Shown here: positions 1 through 17,010 of the stretch, one piece after another
Layout of the letters: each line of letters begins with the position of its first letter
How positions within the stretch are numbered: position 1 is the stretch's first letter
NCBI RefSeq assembly: GCF_001610955.1
Contig: NZ_CP014335.1
Span: forward strand, 261,001 to 325,000
Length of the DNA: 64,000 nucleotides
Direction of reading: 5' to 3'
Source: Geobacillus thermoleovorans
GTDB taxonomy: Bacteria > Bacillota > Bacilli > Bacillales > Anoxybacillaceae
The notes under the pieces: model-generated
Seen by the model: the letters and a program-made list of their open reading frames with translations, nothing else
Databases searched by the model: none
What the model was told of the DNA's origin: nothing
Program-made: the position numbers and the translations under genes

Positions 1-103
1 GGTGAACGGGGAGCACGGTGAGACGCTCATTCACCTTTCCGTTGCCAAGATGCGAAACGTCTGGAAAGGGGCTATTCCATGCTTGCTGAAATCAAAGGAT
101 TGA
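1..103 (+). CDS. purL: PurL (FGAM synthase II), C-terminal end, partial
   Basis: The window opens inside a reading frame (codons from base 2, stop TGA at 101-103) that ends ...WKGAIPCLLKSKD. This is the characteristic tail of the large subunit of phosphoribosylformylglycinamidine synthase, as remembered from the Bacillus family. The enzyme carries out the fourth step of purine synthesis (FGAR to FGAM) with PurS and PurQ. Its last 25 bases overlap the start of purF, the arrangement expected in a Bacillus-type pur operon. Only 33 residues are visible, so the call rests on the tail plus gene order. Confidence 0.8.
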   Translation, partial: VNGEHGETLIHLSVAKMRNVWKGAIPCLLKSKD

Positions 104-1491
104 ACGAGGAGTGCGGCATTTTCGGCATTTGGGGGCATGAAGACGCCGCCCGGCTCACATACTACGGGCTTCACAGCCTGCAGCACCGTGGGCAGGAAGG
201 GGCCGGCATCGTTGTCGCGCATAACGGGAGCTTATCCAGTCATAAAGGGCTGGGGCTGGTGACCGATGTGTTTCAAAGCGGTACGCTCGATGCGCTCAAA
301 GGGGCGGCGGCCATCGGTCATGTCCGCTATTCGACGGCGGGCGGGGGCGGCTATGAAAACGTTCAGCCGCTCTTGTTCCGCTCGCAAACCGGCGCGATGG
401 CGCTCGCCCATAACGGCAACTTGACAAACGCCATCGAGTTGAAGCTCGCGCTTGAAGGGCAAGGAAGCATTTTTCAGACGACATCGGATACGGAAGTGTT
501 CGCCCATCTCATCCGCCGCAGCCAAGCGCCGACGTTTGTCGAGCAAATGAAAGAGGCGCTCAGTCAGATCGAAGGGGCGTTTGCGTTTTTGCTGCTGACG
601 GAAAAGGCGCTCTATGCGGCGCTTGATCCGCACGGGTTTCGGCCGCTGTCGCTCGGCCGGCTCGGTTCGGCGTATGTCGTGGCGTCGGAAACGTGCGCGT
701 TTGACGTCATCGGCGCCACATACGAGCGGGAAGTGGCGCCTGGGGAATTGCTCATCATCAGCCGCGAAGGGGTGCGTTCAGAACGGTTCGCTCCTAGGCA
801 GCCGCGGTCGATTTGCAGCATGGAGTACATTTATTTCGCTCGTCCGGACAGCCATGTCGACGGCATCAATGTCCATAAGGCCCGAAAAAACTTAGGAAAG
901 CGGCTGGCCTTGGAAGCGCCGGCAGAGGCCGACATCGTCACCGGCGTGCCGGACTCAAGCATCTCTGTTGCCATCGGCTACGCTGAGGCGAGCGGCATTC
1001 CATACGAATTGGGGTTGATTAAAAACCGATATGTCGGGCGGACGTTCATCCAGCCGTCGCAGGCGTTGCGCGAGCAAGGAGTGAAAATGAAGCTGTCGCC
1101 GGTGCGCGGGGTTGTGGCCGGCAAACGGGTTGTGATGGTGGATGATTCGATCGTGCGCGGGACGACGAGCCGGCGCATCGTCGCGATGCTCCGTGAAGCC
1201 GGGGCGGTTGAAGTGCACGTGCGCATCAGCGCGCCGCCGATCACCCATCCTTGCTTTTACGGCATTGATACGTCGTCAAAGGAAGAATTGATCGCGGCGA
1301 ATCGCACTGTTGAAGAGATTCGGCGCTTGATTGGCGCTGATTCCCTCGCCTTTATCAGCCAGGAAGGGATGCTTGAGGCCATCGGGCGTCCGGACGTCTC
1401 GCCGCAGCGCGGGCAATGTTTGGCGTGTTTCACTGGCCAATATCCGACCCGCCTCGGTCAAGCGGCGCGGCCATGTCTGACGATGAAATGA
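79..1491 (+). CDS. purF: Amidophosphoribosyltransferase PurF
   Basis: First enzyme of de novo purine synthesis: transfers glutamine amide nitrogen to PRPP to give phosphoribosylamine. 470 residues, close to the 476 of B. subtilis PurF. The start MLAEIKGLNEE is an 11-residue propeptide; Cys12 is the glutaminase nucleophile exposed after self-processing (N-terminal Ntn-hydrolase domain to about residue 230). The phosphoribosyltransferase PRPP loop VMVDDSIVRGTT lies near residue 352. Cysteines near 245 and in HPCF, with the CLAC pair at 447/450, fit the 4Fe-4S cluster of the Bacillus-type enzyme, which makes it oxygen sensitive. Translation is probably coupled to purL, whose end overlaps the start. 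Confidence 0.97.
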   Translation: MLAEIKGLNEECGIFGIWGHEDAARLTYYGLHSLQHRGQEGAGIVVAHNGSLSSHKGLGLVTDVFQSGTLDALKGAAAIGHVRYSTAGGGGYENVQPLLFRSQTGAMALAHNGNLTNAIELKLALEGQGSIFQTTSDTEVFAHLIRRSQAPTFVEQMKEALSQIEGAFAFLLLTEKALYAALDPHGFRPLSLGRLGSAYVVASETCAFDVIGATYEREVAPGELLIISREGVRSERFAPRQPRSICSMEYIYFARPDSHVDGINVHKARKNLGKRLALEAPAEADIVTGVPDSSISVAIGYAEASGIPYELGLIKNRYVGRTFIQPSQALREQGVKMKLSPVRGVVAGKRVVMVDDSIVRGTTSRRIVAMLREAGAVEVHVRISAPPITHPCFYGIDTSSKEELIAANRTVEEIRRLIGADSLAFISQEGMLEAIGRPDVSPQRGQCLACFTGQYPTRLGQAARPCLTMK

Positions 1492-1614
1492 TGGAGGAAG
1501 TATAACCGGTGCAACTGACGAATGTGGTGGCGCGTTTCCGCGAGAGAAACGCTGCGCAACAAGAGCGTCGCCTGGCGTCCTGAGCGTGATGGGCGGCGAA
1601 AAGGAGGAGTTGAC

Positions 1615-2655
1615 GTGGCAAAGGCATACAAACAAGCAGGGGTCGACATCGAGGCTGGTTATCAGGCCGTCGCCCTCATGAAAGAGCACGTGCAAAAAAC
1701 GATGCGTCCCGAAGTGCTGGGCGGGATCGGCGGGTTTGGCGGCTTGTTTGATCTATCCGCGCTTGGTTACCGCCAGCCGGTGCTCATCTCCGGCACGGAC
1801 GGTGTCGGAACGAAGTTGAAACTAGCGTTTTTGCTTGACCGGCATGATACGATCGGCATCGACTGTGTCGCTATGTGTGTCAACGATATTATTGTCCAAG
1901 GGGCGGAGCCGCTCTTTTTCCTCGACTATATCGCTTGCGGCAAGGCGGTGCCGGAGAAAATCGCCGCCATCGTCAAAGGGGTGGCCGACGGCTGCGTCGA
2001 AGCCGGCTGCGCCTTGATCGGCGGGGAGACCGCGGAAATGCCAGGAATGTATGATGAAGATGAGTATGATTTGGCTGGGTTTGCGGTCGGCGTTGCGGAA
2101 AAAGAGCGACTCATAACCGGAGAGACGATCCAAGCGGGCGATGCGCTTGTCGGCCTGCCATCAAGCGGCCTTCACAGCAACGGCTATTCGCTTGTGCGCC
2201 GCATCGTGTTTGAACAAGCGAAATTGTCGCTTGATGAGATTTACGAGCCGCTTGATGTTCCACTCGGCGAGGAGTTATTGAAGCCGACGCGCATTTATGC
2301 GAAACTGTTGCGCTCCGTGCGCGAGCGGTTTACGATCAAAGGGATGGCGCATATTACCGGCGGCGGGTTGATCGAAAACATTCCGCGCATGCTGCCGCCG
2401 GGAATCGGCGCGCGCATTCAGCTCGGTTCATGGCCGATTTTGCCGATTTTTGACTTTTTGCGTGAAAAGGGCAGCCTTGAGGAAGAAGAAATGTTTTCCG
2501 TCTTTAATATGGGCATCGGCCTTGTGCTCGCTGTCAGTCCGGAAACGGCGGCTCCTCTTGTTGAGTGGCTTTCGGAACGAGGCGAACCGGCGTACATCAT
2601 CGGCGAAGTGGCCGAAGGAGCGGGCGTGTCGTTTGCTGGAGGGGGCTGGGCATGA
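1615..2655 (+). CDS. purM: Phosphoribosylformylglycinamidine cyclo-ligase PurM (AIR synthetase)
   Basis: ATP-dependent ring closure of FGAM to aminoimidazole ribonucleotide, fifth step of the purine pathway. The start chosen is GTG at 1615 ([16 protein letters not shown]), directly behind AAGGAGGAG, although the frame is open from 1522. This gives 346 residues, the standard length. PurM/SelD-type ATP-binding features are visible: [12 protein letters not shown] near residue 60, the metal/phosphate-binding acidic segment [18 protein letters not shown], and [11 protein letters not shown]. The last four bases overlap purN as ATGA, so the two are translationally coupled. Confidence 0.97.
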   Translation: MAKAYKQAGVDIEAGYQAVALMKEHVQKTMRPEVLGGIGGFGGLFDLSALGYRQPVLISGTDGVGTKLKLAFLLDRHDTIGIDCVAMCVNDIIVQGAEPLFFLDYIACGKAVPEKIAAIVKGVADGCVEAGCALIGGETAEMPGMYDEDEYDLAGFAVGVAEKERLITGETIQAGDALVGLPSSGLHSNGYSLVRRIVFEQAKLSLDEIYEPLDVPLGEELLKPTRIYAKLLRSVRERFTIKGMAHITGGGLIENIPRMLPPGIGARIQLGSWPILPIFDFLREKGSLEEEEMFSVFNMGIGLVLAVSPETAAPLVEWLSERGEPAYIIGEVAEGAGVSFAGGGWA

Positions 2656-3246
2656 AGCGGCTGGCGGTGTTCGCTTCAGGAAGCGGCACGAACTTTCAAG
2701 CGATCGTGGACGCGGCCAAACGCGGCGATTTGCCGGCTCGTGTGGCGCTTTTGGTCTGCGACCGCCCTGGTGCGAAAGTCATTGAACGAGCGGCGCGCGA
2801 AAACGTGCCGGCGTTTGTGTTTTCCCCAAAAGACTACCCGTCCAAAGCGGCGTTTGAGAGCGAGATTTTGCGTGAGCTAAAGGGGCGCCAAATCGACTGG
2901 ATTGCGTTGGCCGGCTATATGCGCTTGATCGGGCCGACGCTGCTTTCGGCTTATGAGGGGAAGATCGTCAACATCCATCCGTCGCTGTTGCCCGCGTTTC
3001 CGGGCAAAGATGCGATCGGCCAAGCGTATCGGGCTGGTGTATCGGAAACGGGCGTTACCGTTCATTACGTCGATGAGGGAATGGATACCGGGCCGGTCAT
3101 CGCCCAGCGCGTTGTTCCGATCGTGCCGGGCGAGCCGATCGAGGCGCTTGAGGAGCGCATCCATCAAGTCGAACACGAGCTGTACCCGACGGTGTTGCGC
3201 ATGCTGCTAGGGGAAAAGGAACAACAGGAAGAAAGGATCGAGAACG

Positions 3247-6159
<2,913 letters not shown>

Positions 6160-6182
6160 GGTGGTTCACTCCTTTGTAGTCG

Positions 6183-6212
6183 AAGGTGTCCCAAGTATGG
6201 GACACCTTTTTT
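6183..6212 (+). terminator. Intrinsic terminator of the pur operon
   Basis: Perfect 9-bp stem GGTGTCCCA / TGGGACACC with an AGTA loop, followed by six T. It lies 80 bases after the purD stop. The A-rich bases before the stem are too few for a clear second terminator in the other direction. Confidence 0.9.
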
Positions 6213-6249
6213 GATGATGTTTGGCTAGTCCACAATGCCAAGCCGCAGA

Positions 6250-6414
6250 TCATTTTGCTTTCTTCTCTTTCGTTGACAGTTGGCACTCTTCATTGGCCGT
6301 TTCGATACATAGCAACACGTATCGCTCACGATGCGAAAAATGTTGCCGAATGACGGTGGAATGGAAGACATCGGCAAAAGCGGTGCGCAACGTCGGACGG
6401 ATGTCCTCCCTCAT
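6250..6414 (-). CDS. Hypothetical 54-residue protein coupled to the DUF2892 gene
   Basis: The ATG at 6414-6412 overlaps the TGA stop of the upstream minus-strand gene as ATGA. The frame runs 54 codons (MREDIRPTLRTAFADVF... to ...TKEKKAK) to a TGA at 6250. It is charged, soluble-looking, with several His (FHSTVIRQHFSHRERY) and two Cys (LLCIE, EECQ). No family was recognised. The four-base overlap is typical of translational coupling and is the main argument that it is real. Confidence 0.5.
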   Translation of the reverse strand: MREDIRPTLRTAFADVFHSTVIRQHFSHRERYVLLCIETANEECQLSTKEKKAK

Positions 6415-6656
6415 GTCGGATTGACGACCGCTTCCTTTTCCTCTTCAAACAGCTGCCGGCGCTGCATATTGTCAAACAGGGCGGTCATCGGACAAAAACG
6501 GGTGATCCCTTCTCCGACTTTCATCGCCCCAAGCAAAGCGGCCCACAAATAGGATGTGCACCATGGCCGCCGGGCGAGGCGGGCGGTGGCCCAGGCGATG
6601 ACAGTCAGGCCAACCGTGATGCGAATGAATGCGTTCACAATGCCGATATTCGCCAT
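6411..6656 (-). CDS. DUF2892 (YgaP-like) membrane protein
   Basis: 81 residues starting MANIGIVNAFIRITVG behind AAGGAGGGG. Two short hydrophobic segments (about 6-22 and 38-52) and the positions of Gly, Arg and the central Cys-Pro region match the DUF2892 family, which also forms the membrane tail of rhodanese YgaP. The role is unknown, possibly sulfur related. It is divergent from yerA and followed by the coupled 54-codon frame. Confidence 0.75.
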   Translation of the reverse strand: MANIGIVNAFIRITVGLTVIAWATARLARRPWCTSYLWAALLGAMKVGEGITRFCPMTALFDNMQRRQLFEEEKEAVVNPT

Positions 6657-6683
6657 CGGTCTGTCCCCTCCTTAATATTTTTA

Positions 6684-6712
6684 TTGTGAAAGTCGCTTTT
6701 GTGCGTTAAAAT
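6684..6712 (+). promoter_or_regulatory. Sigma-A type promoter for yerA
   Basis: TTGTGA at 6684-6689, 17-bp spacer, TAAAAT at 6707-6712. It is 41 bases upstream of the yerA start and just outside the divergent DUF2892 gene. Confidence 0.65.
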
Positions 6713-6752
6713 GGTTGTATGGAACGATTAGGAAACAAGGGACGGGGTGTCA

Positions 6753-8498
6753 ATGGGCGAACAACGTTACCGATGGAAAGGCAGCGAACTGCGTGCACAA
6801 GCAGCGGTGATTGATGGCAAACAATCGCCGACGAAAGTATTGGTGAACGCCACATATTTGCATTCGTATTTTCGTGAATGGGTAAAAGGAAACATATGGA
6901 TCCATGGCGACCGCATCGTGTATGCCGGAGAGCGTCTTCCCGATCGTGTCGACGAGGCGTGTGAGATCGTCGACTGCCGTGGGTACGTGCTCGTTCCCGG
7001 CTACATTGAGCCGCATGTTCATCCATTTCAATTATATAATCCCCATTCGTTTGCTCGTTATGCAGCGGCGCACGGAACAACAACGCTCATCAACGATAAC
7101 TTGTTTTTGCTTTTGCAGCTCGATGATGAAGACGCGCTTTTATTTTTACAAGAAATGAATGCGCTTCCAACGTCGATGTATTGGTGGTGCCGGTTTGATG
7201 GGCAAACGGAGCTCGAGCGCGAAGAGGAACAAGTGTCCAATGCTCGGATCAAGCGCTGGCTTGACCAAGAGGCGGTGCTTCAAGGCGGTGAGTTGACCTC
7301 ATGGCCAAAAGTGGCGAGCGGTGATGACATCATCTTGTATTGGATGCAAGAAGCGCATCGGCGGCGCCGCAAAATTGAAGGGCATTTTCCGGGGGCGTCG
7401 GAAAAGACGCTTGTCAAAATGGCGCTCTTTGGCGCAGATGGCGATCATGAGGCAATGACGGGAAAGGAAGTGCGCATGCGCCTTTGGCACGGCTATACCG
7501 TCGCGCTTCGGCATTCCTCGATTCGCCCGGATTTGCCGGTGCTGCTTGAAGAGATGAAAGCGCTTGGCATCCGGCATTATGATAAATGCTTGTTGACGAC
7601 GGATGGCTCGCCGCCGGCGTTTTATGAGAATGGGGTGATCGATTGGCTGATCCGCATCGCGATCGAGCATGGCGTGCCGGTGATCGATGCCTATGCGATG
7701 GCGACGATCAACGCTGCCCGCCACTACGGCATCGAGCATCTTCACGGCAGCATTGCCACCGGCCGCATCGCTCATATCAACTTTTTGCGCTCGGCTCACG
7801 ATCCGACGCCGGCGCAAGTGCTCGCCAAAGGCGAATGGGTGAAGCGCGATGGAGAAGCGCCGCCTCTCTGGCCGGCGCCGGAATGGTCTCGGTTTGGCAT
7901 TCGGCCGCTTTCGTTGTCATGGGAGCTTGAATGGGATGATTTGCAATTTTCGATGCCGATGGGGCTGCGCATGGAAAACGCCGTCATTTTAAAACCGTAT
8001 TCCGTGTCGATCGATACGTCGCGCGATCGTTTAGGGCATGACCATGATGAGTGTTTTCTGGCCTTGTTTGACCGAAACGGCCGCTGGCGCGTCAATACGA
8101 TGTTAAAAGGTTTTTCATCGGTGCTTGGCGGGCTGGCGAGTTCTTACTCGAACACCGGGGATTTGATTTTGATCGGCAAGCATAAGGAAGATATGATGCT
8201 CGCCTTCCGGCGGATGAAGGAGATCGGCGGCGGCATTGTGCTCGCTGAGGACGGAGAGATTTTGTTTGAGCTCTCGCTTCCTTTAGGCGGCATGATGTCC
8301 TCCTTGGAGGTGGATGAATTGATCAACGAAGAAAAAACGTTCGTCCGTTTGTTGCGCGAGCGTGGATATCCGTTCGAAGACCCGGTGTATTCGTTGCTCT
8401 TTTTGCAATCGACCCACCTGCCGTATGTGCGCGTCACCCAACGCGGCATTTATGATGTGATGCACAAAACGGTACTCTTTCCTTCGATAATGCGGTAA
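6753..8498 (+). CDS. yerA: YerA-like amidohydrolase (putative adenine deaminase family)
   Basis: 581 residues from ATG at 6753, which follows GGGACGGGG; an in-frame GTG two codons earlier is less likely. The amidohydrolase metal site shows in EPHVHPFQ near residue 90, after the LVPGYIEPH strand typical of adenine deaminase-like proteins. A conserved TTDGSPP segment lies near 290. The C-terminal part (after about 400) carries the family's extra domain. By length and position (before yerB-yerC-pcrB) this is the YerA orthologue. Adenine deaminase activity is a family prediction and is not shown by the sequence. Confidence 0.85.
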   Translation: MGEQRYRWKGSELRAQAAVIDGKQSPTKVLVNATYLHSYFREWVKGNIWIHGDRIVYAGERLPDRVDEACEIVDCRGYVLVPGYIEPHVHPFQLYNPHSFARYAAAHGTTTLINDNLFLLLQLDDEDALLFLQEMNALPTSMYWWCRFDGQTELEREEEQVSNARIKRWLDQEAVLQGGELTSWPKVASGDDIILYWMQEAHRRRRKIEGHFPGASEKTLVKMALFGADGDHEAMTGKEVRMRLWHGYTVALRHSSIRPDLPVLLEEMKALGIRHYDKCLLTTDGSPPAFYENGVIDWLIRIAIEHGVPVIDAYAMATINAARHYGIEHLHGSIATGRIAHINFLRSAHDPTPAQVLAKGEWVKRDGEAPPLWPAPEWSRFGIRPLSLSWELEWDDLQFSMPMGLRMENAVILKPYSVSIDTSRDRLGHDHDECFLALFDRNGRWRVNTMLKGFSSVLGGLASSYSNTGDLILIGKHKEDMMLAFRRMKEIGGGIVLAEDGEILFELSLPLGGMMSSLEVDELINEEKTFVRLLRERGYPFEDPVYSLLFLQSTHLPYVRVTQRGIYDVMHKTVLFPSIMR

Positions 8499-8525
8499 AA
8501 TAAAAAAGAAAAGGTTGTGTGTCCA

Positions 8526-9548
8526 TTGAAACATTGGCTGTTCGTCATCAGCTGCGCGGCATTGTTGTTGTTAGGGGGCTGCACGACCAAAAGCGAGCCG
8601 AAGCAGGCTGAACCAGCCAAACCGGCTCCTCGGCAGGAGCAGCCGTCCAAGCCTCCGGCGGAGGAAAAACAAACGTTCCCGCTGACGGGGCTGCCGGCGA
8701 AAGGGAACATCCATCAACGGGTCGTCGGCGTGATGATCAACAATCACCCGAAGGCGCGGCCGCAATCGGGGCTTCGTGCGGCGGACATCGTGTATGAGGT
8801 GCTTGCCGAGGGCGATAACACCCGTTTGTTGGCGTTGTACCAAAGCGAATTGCCGGAGCGGGTCGGACCGGTGCGAAGCGCGCGTGATTACTATATTGAC
8901 TTGAGTGAAGGCTACCATGCACTGTATGTATGTCACGGCTGGAGTCCGGAGGCGAAAGCGCGTCTTGAGGGAGGCGGAATCGACTATTTGAACGGATTGT
9001 TTTACGACGGCACATTGTTTCAGCGCGTCCCGTTCCGCAAGGCGCCGCACAACTCATACATTTCATTCGCCAACATCGAAAAAGGAGCGAAACAAAACGG
9101 GTATGCTTGGACGGACCACGTTGCCCCGCTATCGTTTCGCACCGATGAGCCGAGCGGCCAAAAGGTCGAGACGGTTCACATCGCCTATTCGCATCGCGCC
9201 TATGCCCAGGTTGAATACCAATATGTTCCTGAACAAAAGGGGTATTACCGGTACAGCGGCGGCGAGCAAACGATCGATTATGATACGCATAAGCCGGTTG
9301 TCGTGCAAAACGTCATGATTATCGCTGCCCGGCATCGAGTCATCGATAGCCACGGACGGCGCGACATCGACCTCGCCTCCGGTGGCAAGGGGTACTTGCT
9401 GCAGGGCGGCGTCATGCAGCCGATCGAATGGAAAAACGTCGACGGCCGGCTGCTGCCGTACCATAACGGGGCTCCGATCGGATTCGTGCCGGGAAAAACG
9501 TGGATCAATATCGTGCCGGAACTGGCGATCGTCCAGTGGAAATCATAA
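8526..9548 (+). CDS. yerB: YerB-type DUF3048 lipoprotein
   Basis: The start preferred is TTG at 8526, giving MKHWLFVISCAALLLLGGC, an ideal lipoprotein signal with lipobox LGGC; a GTG three codons upstream is also possible. After the Cys a Pro/Lys/Glu-rich linker of about 40 residues (KQAEPAKPAPRQEQ) leads to the globular domain starting near PLTGLPAKG. That domain includes GPVRSARDYYIDL and a C-terminal PGKTWINIV. 340 residues, matching B. subtilis YerB. Surface-anchored; function unknown. It lies 27 bases behind yerA and is probably co-transcribed. Confidence 0.85.
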   Translation: MKHWLFVISCAALLLLGGCTTKSEPKQAEPAKPAPRQEQPSKPPAEEKQTFPLTGLPAKGNIHQRVVGVMINNHPKARPQSGLRAADIVYEVLAEGDNTRLLALYQSELPERVGPVRSARDYYIDLSEGYHALYVCHGWSPEAKARLEGGGIDYLNGLFYDGTLFQRVPFRKAPHNSYISFANIEKGAKQNGYAWTDHVAPLSFRTDEPSGQKVETVHIAYSHRAYAQVEYQYVPEQKGYYRYSGGEQTIDYDTHKPVVVQNVMIIAARHRVIDSHGRRDIDLASGGKGYLLQGGVMQPIEWKNVDGRLLPYHNGAPIGFVPGKTWINIVPELAIVQWKS

Positions 9549-9640
9549 CCGCCTTGTCTGTTGCAAGGCAAAGGGGCGGTGGATTCGCAGATTGGTTGGC
9601 TACAACATTTTTCCCGCCAAAACGCAAGGAGGAAGCAGCT

Positions 9641-9976
9641 ATGCAAATTGACAAACTGCGCGGCAGAGAGTTGGATCAACTGTTTAAAGCGATTTTATCG
9701 CTGCGCGATTTAGAAGAGTGTTACCGTTTTTTTGATGATTTATGCACCGTGAATGAAATCCAGGCGCTCGCCCAGCGGCTCGAGGTCGCCCGCATGCTGC
9801 GCGAAGGATATACGTATCACAAAATCGAAACGGAAACCGGAGCGAGCACGGCGACGATTTCGCGCGTCAAGCGCTGCCTCAACTACGGCAATGATGCTTA
9901 CGCCATGGCGCTCGATCGCATTAAAGAGGAGCAACAGCAAGAAGAGAAAGAAGCCAACGAAGCGGTCACAGACTGA
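9641..9976 (+). CDS. yerC: YerC, TrpR-family DNA-binding regulator
   Basis: 111 residues from ATG at 9641 behind AAGGAGGAAG. A TrpR/YerC helix-turn-helix is visible: [20 protein letters not shown] then [15 protein letters not shown], where the second helix is the recognition helix. The Glu/Gln-rich C-terminus ([15 protein letters not shown]) is variable. The B. subtilis orthologue has, to my recollection, been linked to control of histidine biosynthesis; that is not testable here. A terminator at 9981-10024 separates it from pcrB. Confidence 0.88.
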   Translation: MQIDKLRGRELDQLFKAILSLRDLEECYRFFDDLCTVNEIQALAQRLEVARMLREGYTYHKIETETGASTATISRVKRCLNYGNDAYAMALDRIKEEQQQEEKEANEAVTD

Positions 9977-9980
9977 CGCG

Positions 9981-10024
9981 GCAAGGAGATTCCTTCCATT
10001 TGCAAAGGAACTCCTTTTCTTTTT
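9981..10024 (+). terminator. Intrinsic terminator after yerC
   Basis: Imperfect stem AAGGAGATTCCTT / AAGGAACTCCTT with loop CCATTTGCA, followed by TTTTCTTTTT. It immediately follows the yerC stop and precedes the pcrB promoter. Confidence 0.75.
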
Positions 10025-10031
10025 GCGGATT

Positions 10032-10040
10032 TGTTATAAT
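10032..10040 (+). promoter_or_regulatory. Extended -10 promoter for pcrB-pcrA-ligA
   Basis: TGTTATAAT, a consensus -10 with the upstream TG dinucleotide, 34 bases before the pcrB start. No good -35 is seen 17 bp upstream because that stretch is the terminator T-run, which fits an extended -10 promoter. Confidence 0.6.
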
Positions 10041-10073
10041 GGAACAATGGAGACGGAGTGGAGGGTTGCCGCT

Positions 10074-10793
10074 ATGGAGGAGATTCGCGCTTGGCGCCAT
10101 GTGTTTAAACTCGACCCGAATAAACCGATTGATGACGAGCGCCTTGAGCGCCTTTGCGAGTCGGGAACGGATGCCGTCATCGTCGGCGGAACCGACGGGG
10201 TGACCATCGACAACGTGCTTGATTTATTGGCTCGCATCCGCCGTTTTTCGGTGCCATGCGCGCTCGAAGTCACCGACGTCGAAGCGCTGACGCCGGGATT
10301 TGACGTATATTTGGTTCCGATCGTGTTAAACAGCCGGCAGGCGGAGTGGATCATCGGCCGTCATCACGAGGCGGTGAAACAATACGGTGATATGATGAAC
10401 TGGGATGAGATTGCCGCAGAGGGCTATTGCATTTTAAATCCGGAATGCAAGGCCGCCAAGCTGACGAGAGCCGATACGGAGCTTGACGTCGACGATATTG
10501 TGGCCTATGCCCGTTTGGCTGAGCATTTGTACAAGCTGCCGATTTTTTACCTTGAGTATAGCGGAGTTTATGGAGATCCGTCTGTCGTGGAAAAAGTGAA
10601 ACAAGCGCTTGATCAGACGCAGCTGTTTTACGGCGGCGGCATCACAACTTCTGAGCAGGCGGAGCATATGGCGCGCTATGCCGATACGGTGGTCGTCGGC
10701 AACGCGATTTACGACGCGTTCGAACAGGCGTTGGCGACGGTGGCGGCGGTGAAGCAGATGGCTGGTCAACGCAACGGCGATGACGGAAAATAG
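10074..10793 (+). CDS. pcrB: Heptaprenylglyceryl phosphate synthase PcrB
   Basis: Couples glycerol-1-phosphate to heptaprenyl diphosphate to make an archaeal-type ether lipid in Gram-positive bacteria. 239 residues from ATG at 10074 ([17 protein letters not shown]) behind GTGGAGGG. TIM-barrel signatures of the GGGP/HepGP synthase family are visible: [16 protein letters not shown] near residue 28, [13 protein letters not shown] near 160, and the phosphate-binding [13 protein letters not shown]. The open frame extends upstream but the homologous region begins here. It is the first gene of the operon with pcrA and ligA. Confidence 0.93.
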   Translation: MEEIRAWRHVFKLDPNKPIDDERLERLCESGTDAVIVGGTDGVTIDNVLDLLARIRRFSVPCALEVTDVEALTPGFDVYLVPIVLNSRQAEWIIGRHHEAVKQYGDMMNWDEIAAEGYCILNPECKAAKLTRADTELDVDDIVAYARLAEHLYKLPIFYLEYSGVYGDPSVVEKVKQALDQTQLFYGGGITTSEQAEHMARYADTVVVGNAIYDAFEQALATVAAVKQMAGQRNGDDGK

Positions 10794-10821
10794 AACATAT
10801 GTTTTGTTGGTGGTGGACATG

Positions 10822-16249
<5,428 letters not shown>

Positions 16250-16257
16250 CAACGTGC

Positions 16258-16296
16258 CACATCCCCTCTGGACGAGCCAGAGGGGATGTGTTTTTT
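16258..16296 (+). terminator. Intrinsic terminator after yerH
   Basis: Perfect 14-bp stem CACATCCCCTCTGG / CCAGAGGGGATGTG with a short loop, followed by TTTTTT. It closes the pcrB-yerH operon. The remaining 128 bases up to the next gene hold nothing else recognisable. Confidence 0.92.
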
Positions 16297-16424
16297 GCGA
16301 TGTTGCGGTTCGAAAAGGCTGGTGTAAACGGATTCGGTGGCAGCCTGTCGGTGTGATTTGCCGGATGGGGGACAGACTGATAAAATAATGAAGACCTAGA
16401 TGCGAGTAAAGGTGTGTCACGATC

Positions 16425-16988
16425 ATGAAAGCCATCTGTGTGTTTTGCGGATCAAGTTATGGACAAAGCGTAAAATACAAGGAAGCGGCGAAAGAGCTCG
16501 GAACGTTTTTAGCCCGAAGCGGCATGACGCTCATTTATGGCGGCGGAAAACGCGGCTTGATGGGGGAAGTCGCGGAGGCGGCGCTTCGGCATCAAGGGCG
16601 CGTGGTTGGGGTCATTCCGCAATTTTTGAAGGACCGGGAAGTGGCGCATAATCGATTGAGCGAACTGTTGGTCGTCGATACGATGCATACGCGCAAAGCG
16701 AAAATGTATGAGTCGGCCGACGGGTTTATCGCCCTGCCAGGAGGGTACGGGACGTATGAAGAGCTGTTTGAAGTGCTCTCATGGTCGCGCGTCGGCCTCC
16801 ACCAAAAACCGATCGGCCTGCTCAACGTGGACGGGTTTTTCGACCCCCTTCTTCATTTGCTTCGGCATACAGTCGAAAACGGATTTGCCGCGCCGGAAGA
16901 TCTCGATCTGATTGTCAGTGCTGAGGATGTTTCGACGCTGTATGAGCGGATGAAGACGTTCCGCCATCATCGCTGTTCTGGAACATGA
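16425..16988 (+). CDS. LOG-family nucleotide 5'-monophosphate phosphoribohydrolase (TIGR00730)
   Basis: 187 residues. The family hallmarks are the N-terminal AICVFCGSS strand, the YGGGKRGLMGEVA loop near 40, and the catalytic/phosphate-binding motif LPGGYGTYEELFEVLSW near residue 105, i.e. the PGGxGTxxE signature. Such enzymes release free base plus ribose 5-phosphate from nucleoside monophosphates; the cytokinin-activating LOG proteins and B. subtilis YvdD belong here. The ribosome site (AAAGGTGTG) is modest. It appears to be a single gene with the oppositely oriented oxidase downstream. Confidence 0.88.
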   Translation: MKAICVFCGSSYGQSVKYKEAAKELGTFLARSGMTLIYGGGKRGLMGEVAEAALRHQGRVVGVIPQFLKDREVAHNRLSELLVVDTMHTRKAKMYESADGFIALPGGYGTYEELFEVLSWSRVGLHQKPIGLLNVDGFFDPLLHLLRHTVENGFAAPEDLDLIVSAEDVSTLYERMKTFRHHRCSGT

Positions 16989-17010
16989 AGGAACGGGTTG
17001 CCGCTTCCTG

